From the NCBI GenBank assembly GCA_963970005.1, contig CAXAMN010029039.1, positions 1 through 64,000 of the forward strand: a stretch of 64,000 nt of DNA. The letters run 5' to 3'. The DNA comes from Durusdinium trenchii. Lineage: Eukaryota > Sar > Dinophyceae > Suessiales > Symbiodiniaceae. The position numbers and the translations under genes were made by a program. Below, piece after piece: positions 19,540 through 31,500 of this stretch. The notes under the pieces were generated by a model. It searched no databases and was not told where the DNA came from. It saw only the letters and a list, made by a program, of their open reading frames with translations. The number at the start of each line of letters is the position of its first letter. The stretch's first letter is position 1.

Positions 19540-19750
19540 TTCTTAACAATATCAAAACATGATTACCTCATTCAATTTTTCAATATAGCAGTCAAAGCAT
19601 ACTTACCTCATTCATTTTTTCAAAATCATAGCAGTCAAAGCACAATTACCTCATTCAATTTTTCAAAATCATAGCAGTCAAAGCATACTTACCTCATTAA
19701 TTTTTCAACATCATAGCAGTCAAGAGCATTATTACCTTATTCATTTTACA
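19540..19750. repeat. About 43-bp tandem repeat, 5 copies
   Basis: TTACCTCATT starts units at 19563, 19603, 19646, 19689 and (as TTACCTTATT) 19732, so the spacing is 40, 43, 43 and 43. Each unit carries AGCAGTCAA preceded by an A/T-rich stretch. More diverged traces reach back to about 19450. It lies downstream of the minus-strand zinc-finger-like ORF. Confidence 0.8.
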
Positions 19751-19772
19751 AAATCCTATCCATCAACCGTTC

Positions 19773-20069
19773 CTAAATTCCTTTTATGCTTATTTGTTTT
19801 AAATGTCTTGAATAACATTGTGCCTTCATTGATGAATTACATACATTACAAAAGGCAACTTTATCACGATAGTTTTGTATTTGTTCCTGTTTCTTTTTTC
19901 TATATTCTTCATGTTCTTTATACTTAGTTCTTCGTGTTTCATTCACTTTCTTTTTATGTTTGTCATAGTTCTTTCTCTTGTATTCCAAGCATGTCTTACA
20001 AGTCTTCAATCCATCTTCAAAATTATCAATTGGTAAATCTTTAACACAGTATCTACAAAATGTATCCAA
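19773..20069 (-). CDS. Zinc-finger-like small protein, AT-rich island
   Basis: 98 codons on the minus strand from a TTG. No ATG is available; an in-frame TGA lies 14 bases upstream, so the true start is unknown. Two Cys pairs come early (CRYC ... CKTC). Then a Lys/Glu/Arg-rich helix, then CNVC followed by CYSRHLK, a C2H2-like end. This arrangement (short Cys-pair head, charged helix, C-x2-C ... H tail) is common among small proteins of algal and protist DNA viruses and related elements, but that assignment is by impression only. It ends at TAG; a second in-frame TAG follows 15 bases later. Confidence 0.55.
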   Translation of the reverse strand: MDTFCRYCVKDLPIDNFEDGLKTCKTCLEYKRKNYDKHKKKVNETRRTKYKEHEEYRKKKQEQIQNYRDKVAFCNVCNSSMKAQCYSRHLKQISIKGI

Positions 20070-20358
20070 TACATATAAATATCATTATCTTCTTAAATGT
20101 ATTTTCCAAGAATTCCTATAAAAACCACAAAAAAACACACCAAGCAAAGAACACTATATAAGACAAAACGGCAGACAACAATAAAGATAAACCCTTAACC
20201 TTTAATAATCCGATCTTACAAATCCATAATTCTAATAGACAAATATTATTAGAAATATGTTAGTAGTAAATATATTCAATAATTATTAATCTAAAATGAA
20301 CTGCTTGTATTCCTATTATACTATCTTTATCTTTGTCTTCTTCTACGTTGGTATTTAT

Positions 20359-20847
20359 TTATTCATCTGCTTTATTCAATACATCGTCTATATTATCTTC
20401 ATCTACATATTCATCAAAGTCATTCATGAAGTAAACTTCTCTATAACTAAATTCATTGTCTCCATATTCTTTATCTGGGAGTTTTGCTACTATATGGACT
20501 TCAATATCAAGTTTAACTCTAAAATTTAAACTATATTCTTCTACTTCTTCATAAATCAAAGATAGTAATTCTTATTTTTCTTCTGTTATGATGTTTCCTA
20601 TACTTTTCAAACTAAATGGCACTCCCTGCACTCCCTCTCTCATAATACAATACTCAAATTATATATACTGTTTGTTTCTTTGTCTTATCTTTCTGTCTAT
20701 TTTCGGACCAAGTCTTGATATTTTATATTTGTTTTGTATTCTCTTCAATGCTTCACTATGCTCTATTTTCACATATTCAGGTTCTCCAATTTTATAAGAA
20801 ACAATTGTACTCAACACATCAACAGGTAAATCCTTTATACAATCCAT
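20359..20847 (-). pseudogene. AT-rich ORF interrupted by in-frame TAA codons
   Basis: On the minus strand an ATG at 20847 opens a frame beginning MDCIKDLPVDVLSTIVSYKI, which resembles an F-box-like helix. The same frame continues past TAA at 20659-20661 and TAA at 20560-20562 to a further TAA at 20359-20361. The segments between the stops keep strong protein character (for example EEVEEYSLNFRVKLDIEVHI and MNDFDEYVDEDNIDD). Either the gene is decayed, with two CAA-to-TAA type changes, or TAA is read as an amino acid in its home genome. Function unknown. Confidence 0.55.
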
Positions 20848-21030
20848 CCTACTAGTATACTTAAATAACTATTCTTTAAGTATATATTCAAAGAATAACA
20901 TAATAGAGTTCTTTAAACTCTAAAGATAAATTAACTAAATAAAATATTTACTATTATATCTATTGAATACTAATAAAGCAGAAATACCCAAAAACTCAAT
21001 GCCCTAGCTACAACAGAAATACCGACCCTA

Positions 21031-22880
21031 AAGACTACTGGGGGGCCCTGGCACGTGCCTAAAAAAGCGCGACTGAAGATCTACACACCAGAACCGTCCC
21101 AGTGAAGGTCACGATCTCGGCCGTACGAAGAGGTCACTGACCAATCCGGAAGAGGTGTTGTCACTCACTCAAAAAAAAGGTCCTGGCACCAAGATCTACA
21201 TTTCGGTCCTTGATGTCTTCCGTGTCCGTAGCTCACGGGTTCAGCAGGCCCCCCGCACCAAAGACGGCCATTTGGAACATGCCCGGAAAACGACTGAAGG
21301 CATTCGGTGGAAGATGGGTTGGAAGGCTTTCATGGAAGGTTTTGCAACGAAACAAATACTGTATTGTTAGAATCATAGCCTTGAGTAGGTTCCCCGGACC
21401 GTTTTATATTTATAAATGGTCTGCAAGGCCCCCCCACCCTATATTCTCATAGCTATATATATAAATATAGATTAGTATATTGTATTATTCATTTGGACCT
21501 TATGAACCCTCTTCCATCAATCTTTCGATTCATGATGGGTTGTGCCTTTGAAAGATGGTGCACAAATCTCACACATGTCGTAGGTCGTATAGTATATATA
21601 TAATACTGTATATGGTCGTATTACGCACACGGTACTTGACCTCGCTGGACAATTGAATGAGATCCACCCACCACACTGTAGGTGCACCATATGATATGCC
21701 CTTGGATGATCCTTTTCCTCTACAAACAAAGGTTTTCACTGCCATGATGAATTCAAGGAGTGCATGCACCACAAGCCACCGCGGAGCTTTTTTGAGACTT
21801 GTTGCTGGAGTACCTCAAAATCGTCGGTTGTGTCAAGACTCCTTCGGCTCATTGTTTGCATCCGGGCTCATCCTGGAAGTCAATGGAAGTCATATACGGT
21901 TGCCATGATGGTGTGCCATGATGGTACGGCATCCACTGCCACATGCTTTCGCTTTCGACTTCAGATCAGGGCACGTCGCTTTCCATGACACCGTAAAACA
22001 AAAAACAACACCGTGACACTGTAACAGTGTCGCTTCGACATTCTCAGGGTTTGCATGCGCTGGACAAGAGCACGGAGCACCTACAAGTCTCTTGGCCTGA
22101 ACAAAAGGCACCTTCGATGAGCTGGGGATACCACTGGTGCCAGCTGGAGTCTGCTAGAGTTGGAGGAAAACAGCCTAAAAGGGGTGCTATTCGACTCGGG
22201 TCCATGCGAGTTTTCCAGAGTGTATGTTTCTTTTGTTTTGTGACTTGGCTATGCTCAACTCGTGACTGTTGGAGACACCTGGGACCTGTTTTTTCCACAC
22301 GACGCGTCATGGGAATGATGCAAACATGCGGAGTGTTTGCAGCTCATTCCGGGCCATGTGAGGCCATGTGTGGGGCAGCTCATTTCGATTCTGAAGAGAA
22401 AAGCGTCGTGGTTGTTATTTGCTCCCTTTTCAGGGCTGCTGCATGGTGCATATCGCGGGGTAGGTCGCAAGACCGTCTTCGTAGTCTACACACGGTCAGA
22501 ACCGACGGGGAGCTTCCCTTGCTCGACCTTGGTCGGGCGCCCTGGCTCGAATATGAAAGCTGCAAAGACACGCAGGTTCTTCACCACACATCGATGAACA
22601 ATTCACAAATCGAATGCTCGAAGATACCAGCCCGGCTGTGCCCATGGGCACCGCAACAGTCGGATTGCACCGGCCAGGCGCGGTGTTCGGCGCACCGGCG
22701 CACCGGCACGGTCGGCAGCACTGGTAGCGGTGGAACCGGACCGGACTTGGTCGCCAGCAAAAGGAAGACGTATCATTTCGGACAGTTGGTTTAGTTCATT
22801 TTTTTAAATCAACTTCTCCACTTTTCTCAACCTTTCCGGTCACTTGATCTCCCACTGCGATCCTTCACCGCCTCGTCCAG
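21031..22880. other. No clearly supported gene
   Basis: A 255-codon frame (22027-22794) lacks exon-like codon bias and is probably chance. A GC-rich patch at 22633-22770 is open in all three + frames and may contain an exon; candidates are PAVPMGTATVGLHRPG and RSAALVAVEPDRTW, in different frames. A small inverted repeat GACACTGT-A-ACAGTGTC is at 22014-22030. Confidence 0.3.
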
Positions 22881-22925
22881 GTGCCGCCAGGCGGCACCGC
22901 CCCAAAACAGGCGGCAGCGGCGCCG
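22881..22925 (+). CDS. Possible Ala/Pro-rich exon
   Basis: After CGTCCAG the frame reads VPPGGTAPKQAAAAP with GC-rich third positions. A GC donor could follow KQ or the stretch could run to about 22930. Its composition resembles the proline-rich exons upstream (7293, 9483). Weak on its own. Confidence 0.3.
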
Positions 22926-23328
22926 TGTGGTGGGCAGCCGAAGCATAGTGGTGGCTCGGGGTGGTGCAGAGGACCTTGTTGCACAGACAGATCAGATGGA
23001 TACCTGAGATCTTCCAACTGTGCAACATGTCTGCTGATTCATGGCTAAAGCCAGCCCAAAAGGCAGACATTTTGCATAGTTGGAAGATCTTAGGTATGAT
23101 TACGTGTGCATCTCAGAGGAGCTATTCTCGTGGACCTGCATCCACAGCCAACTGTTTTTAGTGCCAAGCCGACATGCACAAAATCCAGAGAAAGACGCGG
23201 CTCGATCCAACCATCTATGAAATCATAAGTAATTACCTGTAGTTATGTAGTTCCGAAGGGGGTGCCGCACTTGGATCCTGCAGAAAAACATCTCCACTTC
23301 CCAAAAGCCACCGCACCGCACCTCACAG

Positions 23329-23450
23329 AGTGGGCGGTCAACTACCACGTCCAAAACGTCCGTGGAGGCCGCAGACCCATCGGACGGTCGGTTCAGACAT
23401 GGTGACCACGAGCAACCCGGTTTTGAGGAATTGGGCCATGGGTTTTGAAA
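23329..23450 (+). CDS. Possible exon, frame uncertain
   Basis: After CTCACAG two frames are plausible: SGRSTTTSKTSVEAADPSDG continuing with RFRHGDHEQPGFEE, or WAVNYHVQNVRGGRRPIGRS. The first is longer and richer in coding-like residues. No domain and no clear donor. Confidence 0.3.
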
Positions 23451-24196
23451 TGCCATCAAAATGCCTTCATGAATTTATGAATTAGCTCACATAACAATCA
23501 TGAACATGTTTGTTCAAAGAGCCATTAATACAACTTCTTTTTCAAAGAGGACTCCGAAGAGCCACATGGCATGTATTCAGTGGTGTACCGACATGCACAG
23601 TGGTGTACTGAGCTTGCGGCTTCCTCTTTTTGGGCTTCAGTTGACAGGTGTAGATCTTTTTTTTTTCGTCCGCCAGTGGTCTGCGGAACCGGAACAGACG
23701 CGCCATGGGACGAAGGGCGCTGTTGAGGGCTCTTCTGGTCTTTTGCGGCGTCTCCTTTGGAGGGGCCTTTGAAAGCTTGGAGTCCAAGAAAGAGAAGGAC
23801 CGAGTACAACAAAAGGCCGACAGGGTCGCCGAAGATGGTCGCATGTGGTCGAACACACAAGAAATTGAACATCTTCGAACGTTTTGGAGACAAAAGTGTC
23901 CTCTTAGGGACATCAACAGCACAGACCATCACGCCTTTTCCTTGACAAGCAAACAGCAAACCATGCGTCAAAACATTGAAGGATATTGTATTGAAGGCAA
24001 GCAGTATCTGCTCATTTTTTGTTTCCGTTTGTTGGTTGATAGACCCCCCTGACGTCATATATAGAATTTTTCCATGCAATCACCACCCAAACCGGGCGCT
24101 GGGACATCCTTGACATCATCTTGGCACCTGGGGCTCTCTTTTTGCTGCAACCCGCCTGTCTTTGAACCACGGATCCCGGTCGCTTCTCGGGATCAG

Positions 24197-24292
24197 GGCC
24201 CGTGGAATTCGGTCCAAAGCACAGACGGTGCGCATCGAAGAGCTCAAACATCCGGTGCGGTTTTGGGCCACTGGAGTTTGTGGCCAGGGCCA
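24197..24292 (+). CDS. Possible exon upstream of the protease gene
   Basis: After GATCAG the frame reads ARGIRSKAQTVRIEELKHPV then RFWATGVCGQ. An alternative start follows CACAG, directly before TVRIEELKHPV. It is GC-rich with plausible codon use. It may belong to the preceding gene or to a 5' part of the protease gene. No domain recognised. Confidence 0.35.
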
Positions 24293-24959
24293 TCCGGCAG
24301 GGTCAATAGGCCCCAGCAAGACCGCGAAAGGAACAGTTTATCTTTCTTGGCACAAGTCCTTTCCTTTCTTTCCAGCTGGTTGATTTCTTTGAGAAGATCG
24401 GTCTCGCAGGACCTGCACGAATCTCGGATCATCCTCCGCTATGCGACGTCCACTCCGCAAGCGGAATCTCTTCAATCTCGTGGCTTGGCCGGTCGAAACG
24501 GGTAGATTCTTGTTATATTCTCGTTGTTCTCGATCTCATTGGTATATTACATTAGATCTACTGTATACATATATACGTAACGCTGTATACTAAGATACTA
24601 TACTCCATTTTGCCTGAGATCCAACATATGGCCTGGATTCAGTTTGTATGAGATCCATACTCCATGGTCGGTTGGTTGTTTTGAGGTTCGTGGGTCGTCT
24701 TGCGGTTCCAGGATCCTTCCAAATGCAAAAAGAGGTCAGGTGTCCGCTGAGTAGGTGGCCAAAGCCTTTTAACACGACTTTAAACAAGACCAAGCAACCC
24801 TACCTTTGGTTCAGGTGTCGAAATTCCACTTTCCAGTTGTTCAAGTGAGCCCCTGTTTGACTTGACTTAGACTTAGTCTGACAAGGTTCTGAGGAGTCTG
24901 GGATCATCTTGAAATGTCAAAAAGACGGATCGTGCAATTTGAAGGCTTTGCAATTTCAG

Positions 24960-25539
24960 GATGAACATGGTCGACCAAGGTGTCAAACATCTTGAAAATC
25001 TTCGAGGAGTGAGTAAGGCTGAAGCTCTACCAAGCCTGGACATGGCCGTGGTGGTTTGCAAGTCGCCCGAAGATGAGGATGAGGTGCTTGAGGCACTGCA
25101 GTCGGAAGATGGAGTTGAACTAGCAGTACCTGACACTTGGGTAGAGCTGGACCAAAGCAAGATGTGCTCATCCCATCCGAAGTGTAAAGCCTTGGGATTG
25201 ACACATGCTTGCTGCCCCGCGAGTGATGGAGCCTGGCTGGAATGTTGCGACCCACCAGAGGATAAGCACACCGAAGAGCATGGCTTCAGTACCATTTCCC
25301 TTCAAAGTTGGCATGGCGGCTACATTTCCGCCTTCCGATGGGGCTCTGTCGGCCACTCCCCTGATCTGTGGCGCGGGGAGACACGCTTCTACGTGGTGCC
25401 GCATTCGGATGGTTACGTCTCCCTGAAGACTCAGCATGGAGCTTACCTGGTCGCCAGCCCCCCGGGCCGCCTCGAAAGTTGGCATCGGGGGCGACAGGAG
25501 GCCGACGACTTCGAGAAGTTCAAGCTGATCTACAACAAG
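24960..25539 (+). CDS. Protease exon: S8 propeptide, Cys-rich linker, fascin-like start
   Basis: Acceptor TTTCAG. About 193 codons. Residues about 20-60 (LDMAVVVCKSPEDEDEVLEA ... GVELAVPDTWVEL) match the I9-type inhibitor propeptide that folds and blocks subtilases. Next comes MCSSHPKCKALGLTHACC ... LECC, a Cys-rich linker. Then ISLQSWHGGYISA ... YVSLKTQHGAYLVA ... FEKFKLIYNK, the repeated strand pattern of fascin-like beta-trefoils. The inferred donor is GA at 25540, because the next segment (DGSVSLRS) completes the trefoil strand. Confidence 0.75.
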
Positions 25540-28500
25540 GACCCCATCTGACATGGCTAGAGTCTATAGTGAATACATGGGTTGACCGGTTGAGGGTGCG
25601 CATGATATGGGTTGAGCCATAGGGTGTGTGTTCCACTCAAGTGTCAAGCTGGACAACCATTAAAACCTTAAAGGACTTAAGACTCTGACTTGATTCCTCC
25701 GCAATCATTCCACTTCCATGCTTAGTTAGGGGGGATAGAGGCCATGACGAAGACCTTGCCGTGACGAAGACCTTGGCATTACCTCCGAAGTCAGATCTAG
25801 GGCCCTACTGCCCACCTCAGGAAGCTTTCTCGAATCATGGGTAGACACGACATGACACTGAAGCCATCTGGAACCGCGCGGAGCCACTAAAAAAGTTTTC
25901 TAGCACCCCTCAAGAAAGGAGGAGGGAATTCCTTTAGTGCAATGGACTTTAGATGACTTGAAAGGAATGATTCTCATTTGTTTTGTGCAGACATCTGCAG
26001 ACCGCCTTTCTAATTTCATACCATTTCTCTCCAAAAACACCCCAGCCACGGTCTTGTTATCGTCACGAACCGGATGGGACGTGTCTCCTTGCGTCCTGAT
26101 CTCCAGGATGGCAGCGTCTCCTTGCGCAGCAAGCCTCTCGACTTGCCGAGCACCGGGTCGCGAGTCGTTGGTCGGTGGGTTTGCGTCGAGTGTTGCGGAA
26201 GGATCATCTGTTTACCCGGTTGGTGTCCGACAGGAAAGCGTTGGTTGGATGCTCCTTCCTTCAGATAGGATGTGGAATCTGAAGTTGCACCAGAATCCGA
26301 CTGACATTGCTTTTTCCACACCACGTTTGTGTGCTTTTTGGTTTCCAAGAGAAAAGGACCCCGTCACTATTTCTGGACTTCCAAACTCCGATGTCCTCCA
26401 AAAGCGCCCACCCCGCTAGCCTGTGGGTACCCCGCCGACCTTTCTGTGCCGAGGTCTTCTGACAAGTATGTGGCTGCCGAGATGCCTGATTGGGGAGTGC
26501 TCTCAGCCGATCGGGATGAGATTGATGACTGGGAGAAGTTCAACGTCACTGTCAACCATGGCTGGGACACTGCAACTGGGGCGGAAAAAGATACCAGCAC
26601 AGACTTAGGTGGTCGTATGCCAAACGATGTGTAAAGTTGCTTTTTGATGCTTTTTGGTTGTTTGACATTCCTTGAGCTCTTTGCCTTGTTAACCTTCATT
26701 TCAGAACATGTTCAGAACATATAATACTCTTCCCACATCGACCGCCTCACATCGCCGTCCGCTTCGACGTCTTCGTCACCGTTCGACGGTCGACGAAGCA
26801 CTGACGAGGTGATTCCCAACGATGAGAAGTTTGAGAAGCTTTGGGGTCTGAACCACTATGGTGGTCGCGACATCGACGCCCCGGAAGCGTGGAGGTTTTT
26901 CCCGGCACCTCCCAGCAATAGCATCGTCGTGGCGGTGATCGATACAGGGATCGATTACACCCATGCTGATCTGAAAGATCGGATGTGGGTGAATCCAAAT
27001 GAGATTCCGGATAATGGGATCGATGATGATGGCAATGGCATCATCGATGATGCTCGGGCCTTTGGTTGTTTTGGGATGCGGGATGCTTTTTGGTTGTGTG
27101 TGTTTTGTTGGCATCCGCTCTTTTGGGATGCTTGGGGGACTCCTCCGTTTGGTTAGGCATATTTACCACCCGCTCCAACATGGACCGTCACCAATGAGCC
27201 CCCCTCTGAGCCCGACTAGTCTCATCTACCCAGATCCACCCCCGTGGTTTTCAGCGTCTCTTTTTTCGGAGTCCAACATAGTGGTCCACGTAGTGGTCCT
27301 ATTGGCAGGAACCACCCCACCACCCGACCACGACGGCGAGAACGATGTGTCCCTCTCGCTGCGGTGGGTCCCACGGTCCCTGTCTCCGTCCCAGGACGTC
27401 TACGGCGCAGACTTCGCGAACGGCGATGGCGATCCCTTCGACGATCAGATGCACGGTACTCACTGCGCCGGCACCATCGCAGGCGGACGTTCGTTGGACG
27501 AAATGGTCGGTGGTTGGTGGTCCCTCGTGTTGCCCCGGCTTGTGGGTCTGGGTGGTGAGTAGAAAGCCGTAGGTAGGCGTCGCTCATGTCATGAGTACAT
27601 GGTAAGTACATAGAATTTGTAGAATTACCAATTAGAAGTGAACCGACATGTGCTGTTGACGCAGTCTCACCACCTAAAATGGGGTGGGTTTAGAAGACAT
27701 ATTTTCCTTCGTAGCTGTGGGAAGTGCAAGATCAGTATTGAATGCACACCAAGCGGATGGTGCATGATACTCTTGGTGGCGTTTAGATGATAATCTACTA
27801 GGCTACACACTTCGATCAAGATGTATCTATTAGATGTATAAGGGCGTTTCCTCCCATCAGCACCCCGAAAAAGCACCTCGCCAGCACCACAAAGGCCCCC
27901 CCCCTCACAGGGCAGGAAACCACCCCGCTCGGCGCGGCCGCGAGGCCACGGCAACAACGGCGAAGGGGTAGCCGGCGTGGCCTGGTCCGGCGTGAAGCTC
28001 ATGGCGCTGAAGTTCCTCTCGGCCACTGGTGGCGGGCGGACCTCGGATGCGGCTTGGTCGAGTGAGTCAGCCACATGTGACGGGCATGTGACGGTGGGGA
28101 TGTCTTTTTGGGTGGTGCAGGTCCGGTGGCAGAATGGTGCTGGTGTTGGTTGGAGTATGTTGGACTAAAACACGCCAAAAAACAGAGTTGTTTTTTCACT
28201 TGGTGAAAAAAGTGAACACTCGCTGGATGAAGGAACACCTGGAAAAAACACATTCTTAGGCCATCAAATGCCTCAACTATGCCGTGGCCATGGGCGCCAA
28301 GATCACCAGCAACTCCTGGGGTGGCGGCGGCTCCTCTTCGGCCATGCGGGCCTCTTGACCGCGTGACCACGCCGAAAGCGACACCCACATATGATATGCC
28401 ATAGGAAAACTGGACAACCGCCTTCCAAGACTGACCTGCTGAGAGTCCAGTATCCATGTGTACAAATGAAGATAAGTTGCCCATGAAGAATCCATAAGAA

Positions 28501-31500
28501 TTCGAGCCCGAAAGAACACATAGGGCTTGAAAAACCGGTCCGGACTCCTGCTTTTTGGAGATGTTCCCAGCCCTGCCATGTTTTTGGGCCCTAACATGTA
28601 CGATCCCGAAACTCATTGAACCTCCAACTTGGCGACGTGGACTCTAAATGACTCCAAGCCGCGGCCGCCGATACTCTTCCCACGGCGACCGGACCGGTTG
28701 CTGCCTTCGTGTGCTCGGCAGGTGGCCATCGAGCGCGCCGAGCGTGCGGGCGTGCTCTTCATCGCCGCCGCGGGGAACGAGGGCTCCGACAACGACGCGA
28801 TGCCGCACTACCCGTCGAACTACGCGGCCAGCAACGTGGTCTCGATCGCCTCGACCACGAAGACCGGGAGCCTGTCCTCCTTCTCGTGCTATGGGCAGGA
28901 GAGAGCGGGGATGAATCGGAGAGGGGACGTACTGGAACTACTCTTCGAGTTAAGTTCACCTGGAAGCGGACAAACACCTGGTTGGTAGCGAAGAAGGGTC
29001 TAGAATGAACTTCCAGGGAGTGAAAAAAAATCATGTGACATGATCCGTTCGGTGATTCTGAAACAGAGCTTCGATCAGTTGGACGATTCGGGGTGGCTGT
29101 TCGCCATGAATGGCCATCGATAGGCGACCGAGTAGTCCACCGAGACCTGATGATACCTTGTTCCTTGCCCAGTTCACGGACGTGACATTCTGATATACCG
29201 CTCTAACAGGTAACCACCGGTTCCAAAGACTAAGACCTTAGGCCTATGGAAGTCCAGGTTCCTTAAGTGGCTGCATGATTCTCCACCGCAGGAGACGGTC
29301 GACGTGGCGGCCCCGGGCAGTGCCATCTACTCCACGATCCCCAACCAGAAATATGCCTCCTTGAGTGGCACTTCGATGGCCACGCCCCATGTGAGCGGCC
29401 TGGCTGCCTTGATTTGGCTCTACCGTCCCAACCTGGCCATGTCGCAAGTCATCGACATCATCCTGGACTCCGCCACGCGCGAGGATGCCCTGCTCAACAG
29501 CAGTGTGACGAGTGCGCGGATCAATGCGCGACGCGCCTTGTTGCTGGCCTCCAGATACCGGGGATTACAACCGCCGGTGCACAAACCTCTAGGCTTGAGC
29601 TTCGAAGACACTGACCCTGAGGTCGGGGCGCCGGTGGAAGGGAACTGGAAGGGCTGAGTCTTTCGCCGGCTGGGCTGGGCTGGCGCCTGAGATTTTTCAG
29701 GTCTTGCTTCGCTGTTGATGTTTGGTTTCAAAATCGACAGCATGATCATGGGTCCCAGTTGAAGAACCTATCCAAGTTCGGTACCCCGGGTGACGGGTCC
29801 TATAGTTCAGGTCAAACGAACATGGGTCTGGGTGATGGCAGCAGGCTACCTGCCTTAACCAGTCGGTCCAGTCTGACCCAGTAAAACCTGGTGGACTTGA
29901 CCTCCTTAAGTATTGGTTTTGCATGACCATCTCATTAAAATGAGGTCTTTGACTTGTAGAACATGAGCAGAATGGATCCGACTCCTCTGACTGAGCTACC
30001 CGGGCAACCAGCTGAGCGGGTGCACGACCCGGTGCATGACCCGTGCACGAGCGTCGTGACCAGGTGGGGCTGCTGGCGGGAGATGCCAAGATTACACGGG
30101 CATGGGATGAAAGCGACATCGACTACTACAGCTTCTCGACCTGAAAAAGACATGCCACATCTACAATGCGTGACACACAGACCAGCATCCTGTCTGGGTG
30201 TCCAATGGACTACACCTACACCTACACCACTTAAGTGGACACGCATTGGATGGTCCAGGTACAGCTGATAGATGTGGGGTTTGACATGGTTTGACCTGAA
30301 TCAGGGGTGTTCAGAGCTCCGAATAGGTGTGAGTCTTTTAACATTGTATGCTTTGTTGTTATAGATGTTGGATGGTGAACTATCCCAAGCCAAGTGGTCA
30401 GATATGGCAACGCCTCGCCCATAAACACCGCGGTGCAGAGGTTTGCATTTCATCTCTTCTGCGGGCTTCTTGCTGGACACCTTGGCCACGGTGGAGAAGA
30501 CAGCGGAGCTCGGGCCTGTCTTGACCATTCCCTTGGTGAATTTGACCATCCCCAAGCACTTTGTGAGGGAATAGAAGGTTTCTTTTCTTTGGACGTTGAA
30601 ATTGAATGAAATTGATTGGAGAGGCTGGGAGGGGGGGAATCCTGTTGTTTTATGTGTGGTGTGGGGTGGGGAGTTGGGGGTGTGTTTGCACTGGTTGTGC
30701 TGGGACGGAACAAAGGAACTCGTATTGAAGGAAGTACAGGGAGGTATATATAATGAGTGCAAACGGTATTCTAGGATTATTCTATAGAGGAATATAATCC
30801 TAGTATTCATGTGAATTCTATTTGTTGGAGTGCAACATCTCAAAAAACCATTCCAAAGAGGGAATGTCAAGGGAACACGCATGCTGTCGGACCTTCTTTG
30901 TCTGTACAGTTTCAGCCGGGGGGGAAAAGCACCGTTTCTTCACCTCTGAGTCCAACAAGAACACAACACGGAAAGCGTGACGGTCAAGTGTTTGAGGCTC
31001 TTGGCAAAAAACACGACTGAGTCCGATCATCCATCTATGGCCCTTTTTCAAGGGTCCCATTGAGGGACCAAGGGCCACTTACCAAATGATGGAATTTGTG
31101 CCAAGTTCCTTCCACCCTATCCATGTGCCATGTCCACTGACCTTTGTTCGCTGATATATAGACCTCCTGTGTGGTAGGAAACGGCCATTATTTTGGACAG
31201 TTGATGCTCCAAAATGGAGGTCATTCAGGTTCCCCCGGAAAAAACAAGAAAGGGTCTCCTGGAGTCCAGGTTCCCCCGTCGCCACGCCCAGGTACGCCGC
31301 CAAGCTGGCGGTGGTCGCGGGCAACGCGACTGGCCGGGCCGAGCCCTTCATGGCGGCCACTGGGAGAGATGGGGGCTGGGGTTCGTCAAGTTGGTTTCGG
31401 GCACCTGCGAACGGAAGGCAGTACGATCCGCCATGATTCAGGTGTATAGTGGTGAGGTATAGTGGTGTTATTTGTTTGGGTGAGCCCTCTCAACATGGTC

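Larger units (their letters stand above)
19411..21030. other. AT-rich island of foreign character
   Basis: Base composition changes abruptly near 19411 and back near 21030. Inside, the sequence is strongly A/T and codons are almost all A/T-ending, unlike the GC-rich exons on both sides. The open frames are on the minus strand, opposite to the surrounding genes. No clear terminal repeats were found at the edges. Possible sources are an integrated virus or virus-like element of the alga, another horizontal transfer, or an assembly join. Sequence alone does not decide. Confidence 0.7.

Noticed and set aside
19411-21030. Terminal inverted repeats on the AT-rich island
   Set aside because: Border sequences were compared by eye and share only short A/T strings.
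22027-22794. 255-codon + strand ORF
   Set aside because: Unbiased codon use, Trp/Cys/His-rich random-looking product, and a more exon-like frame overlaps its end.
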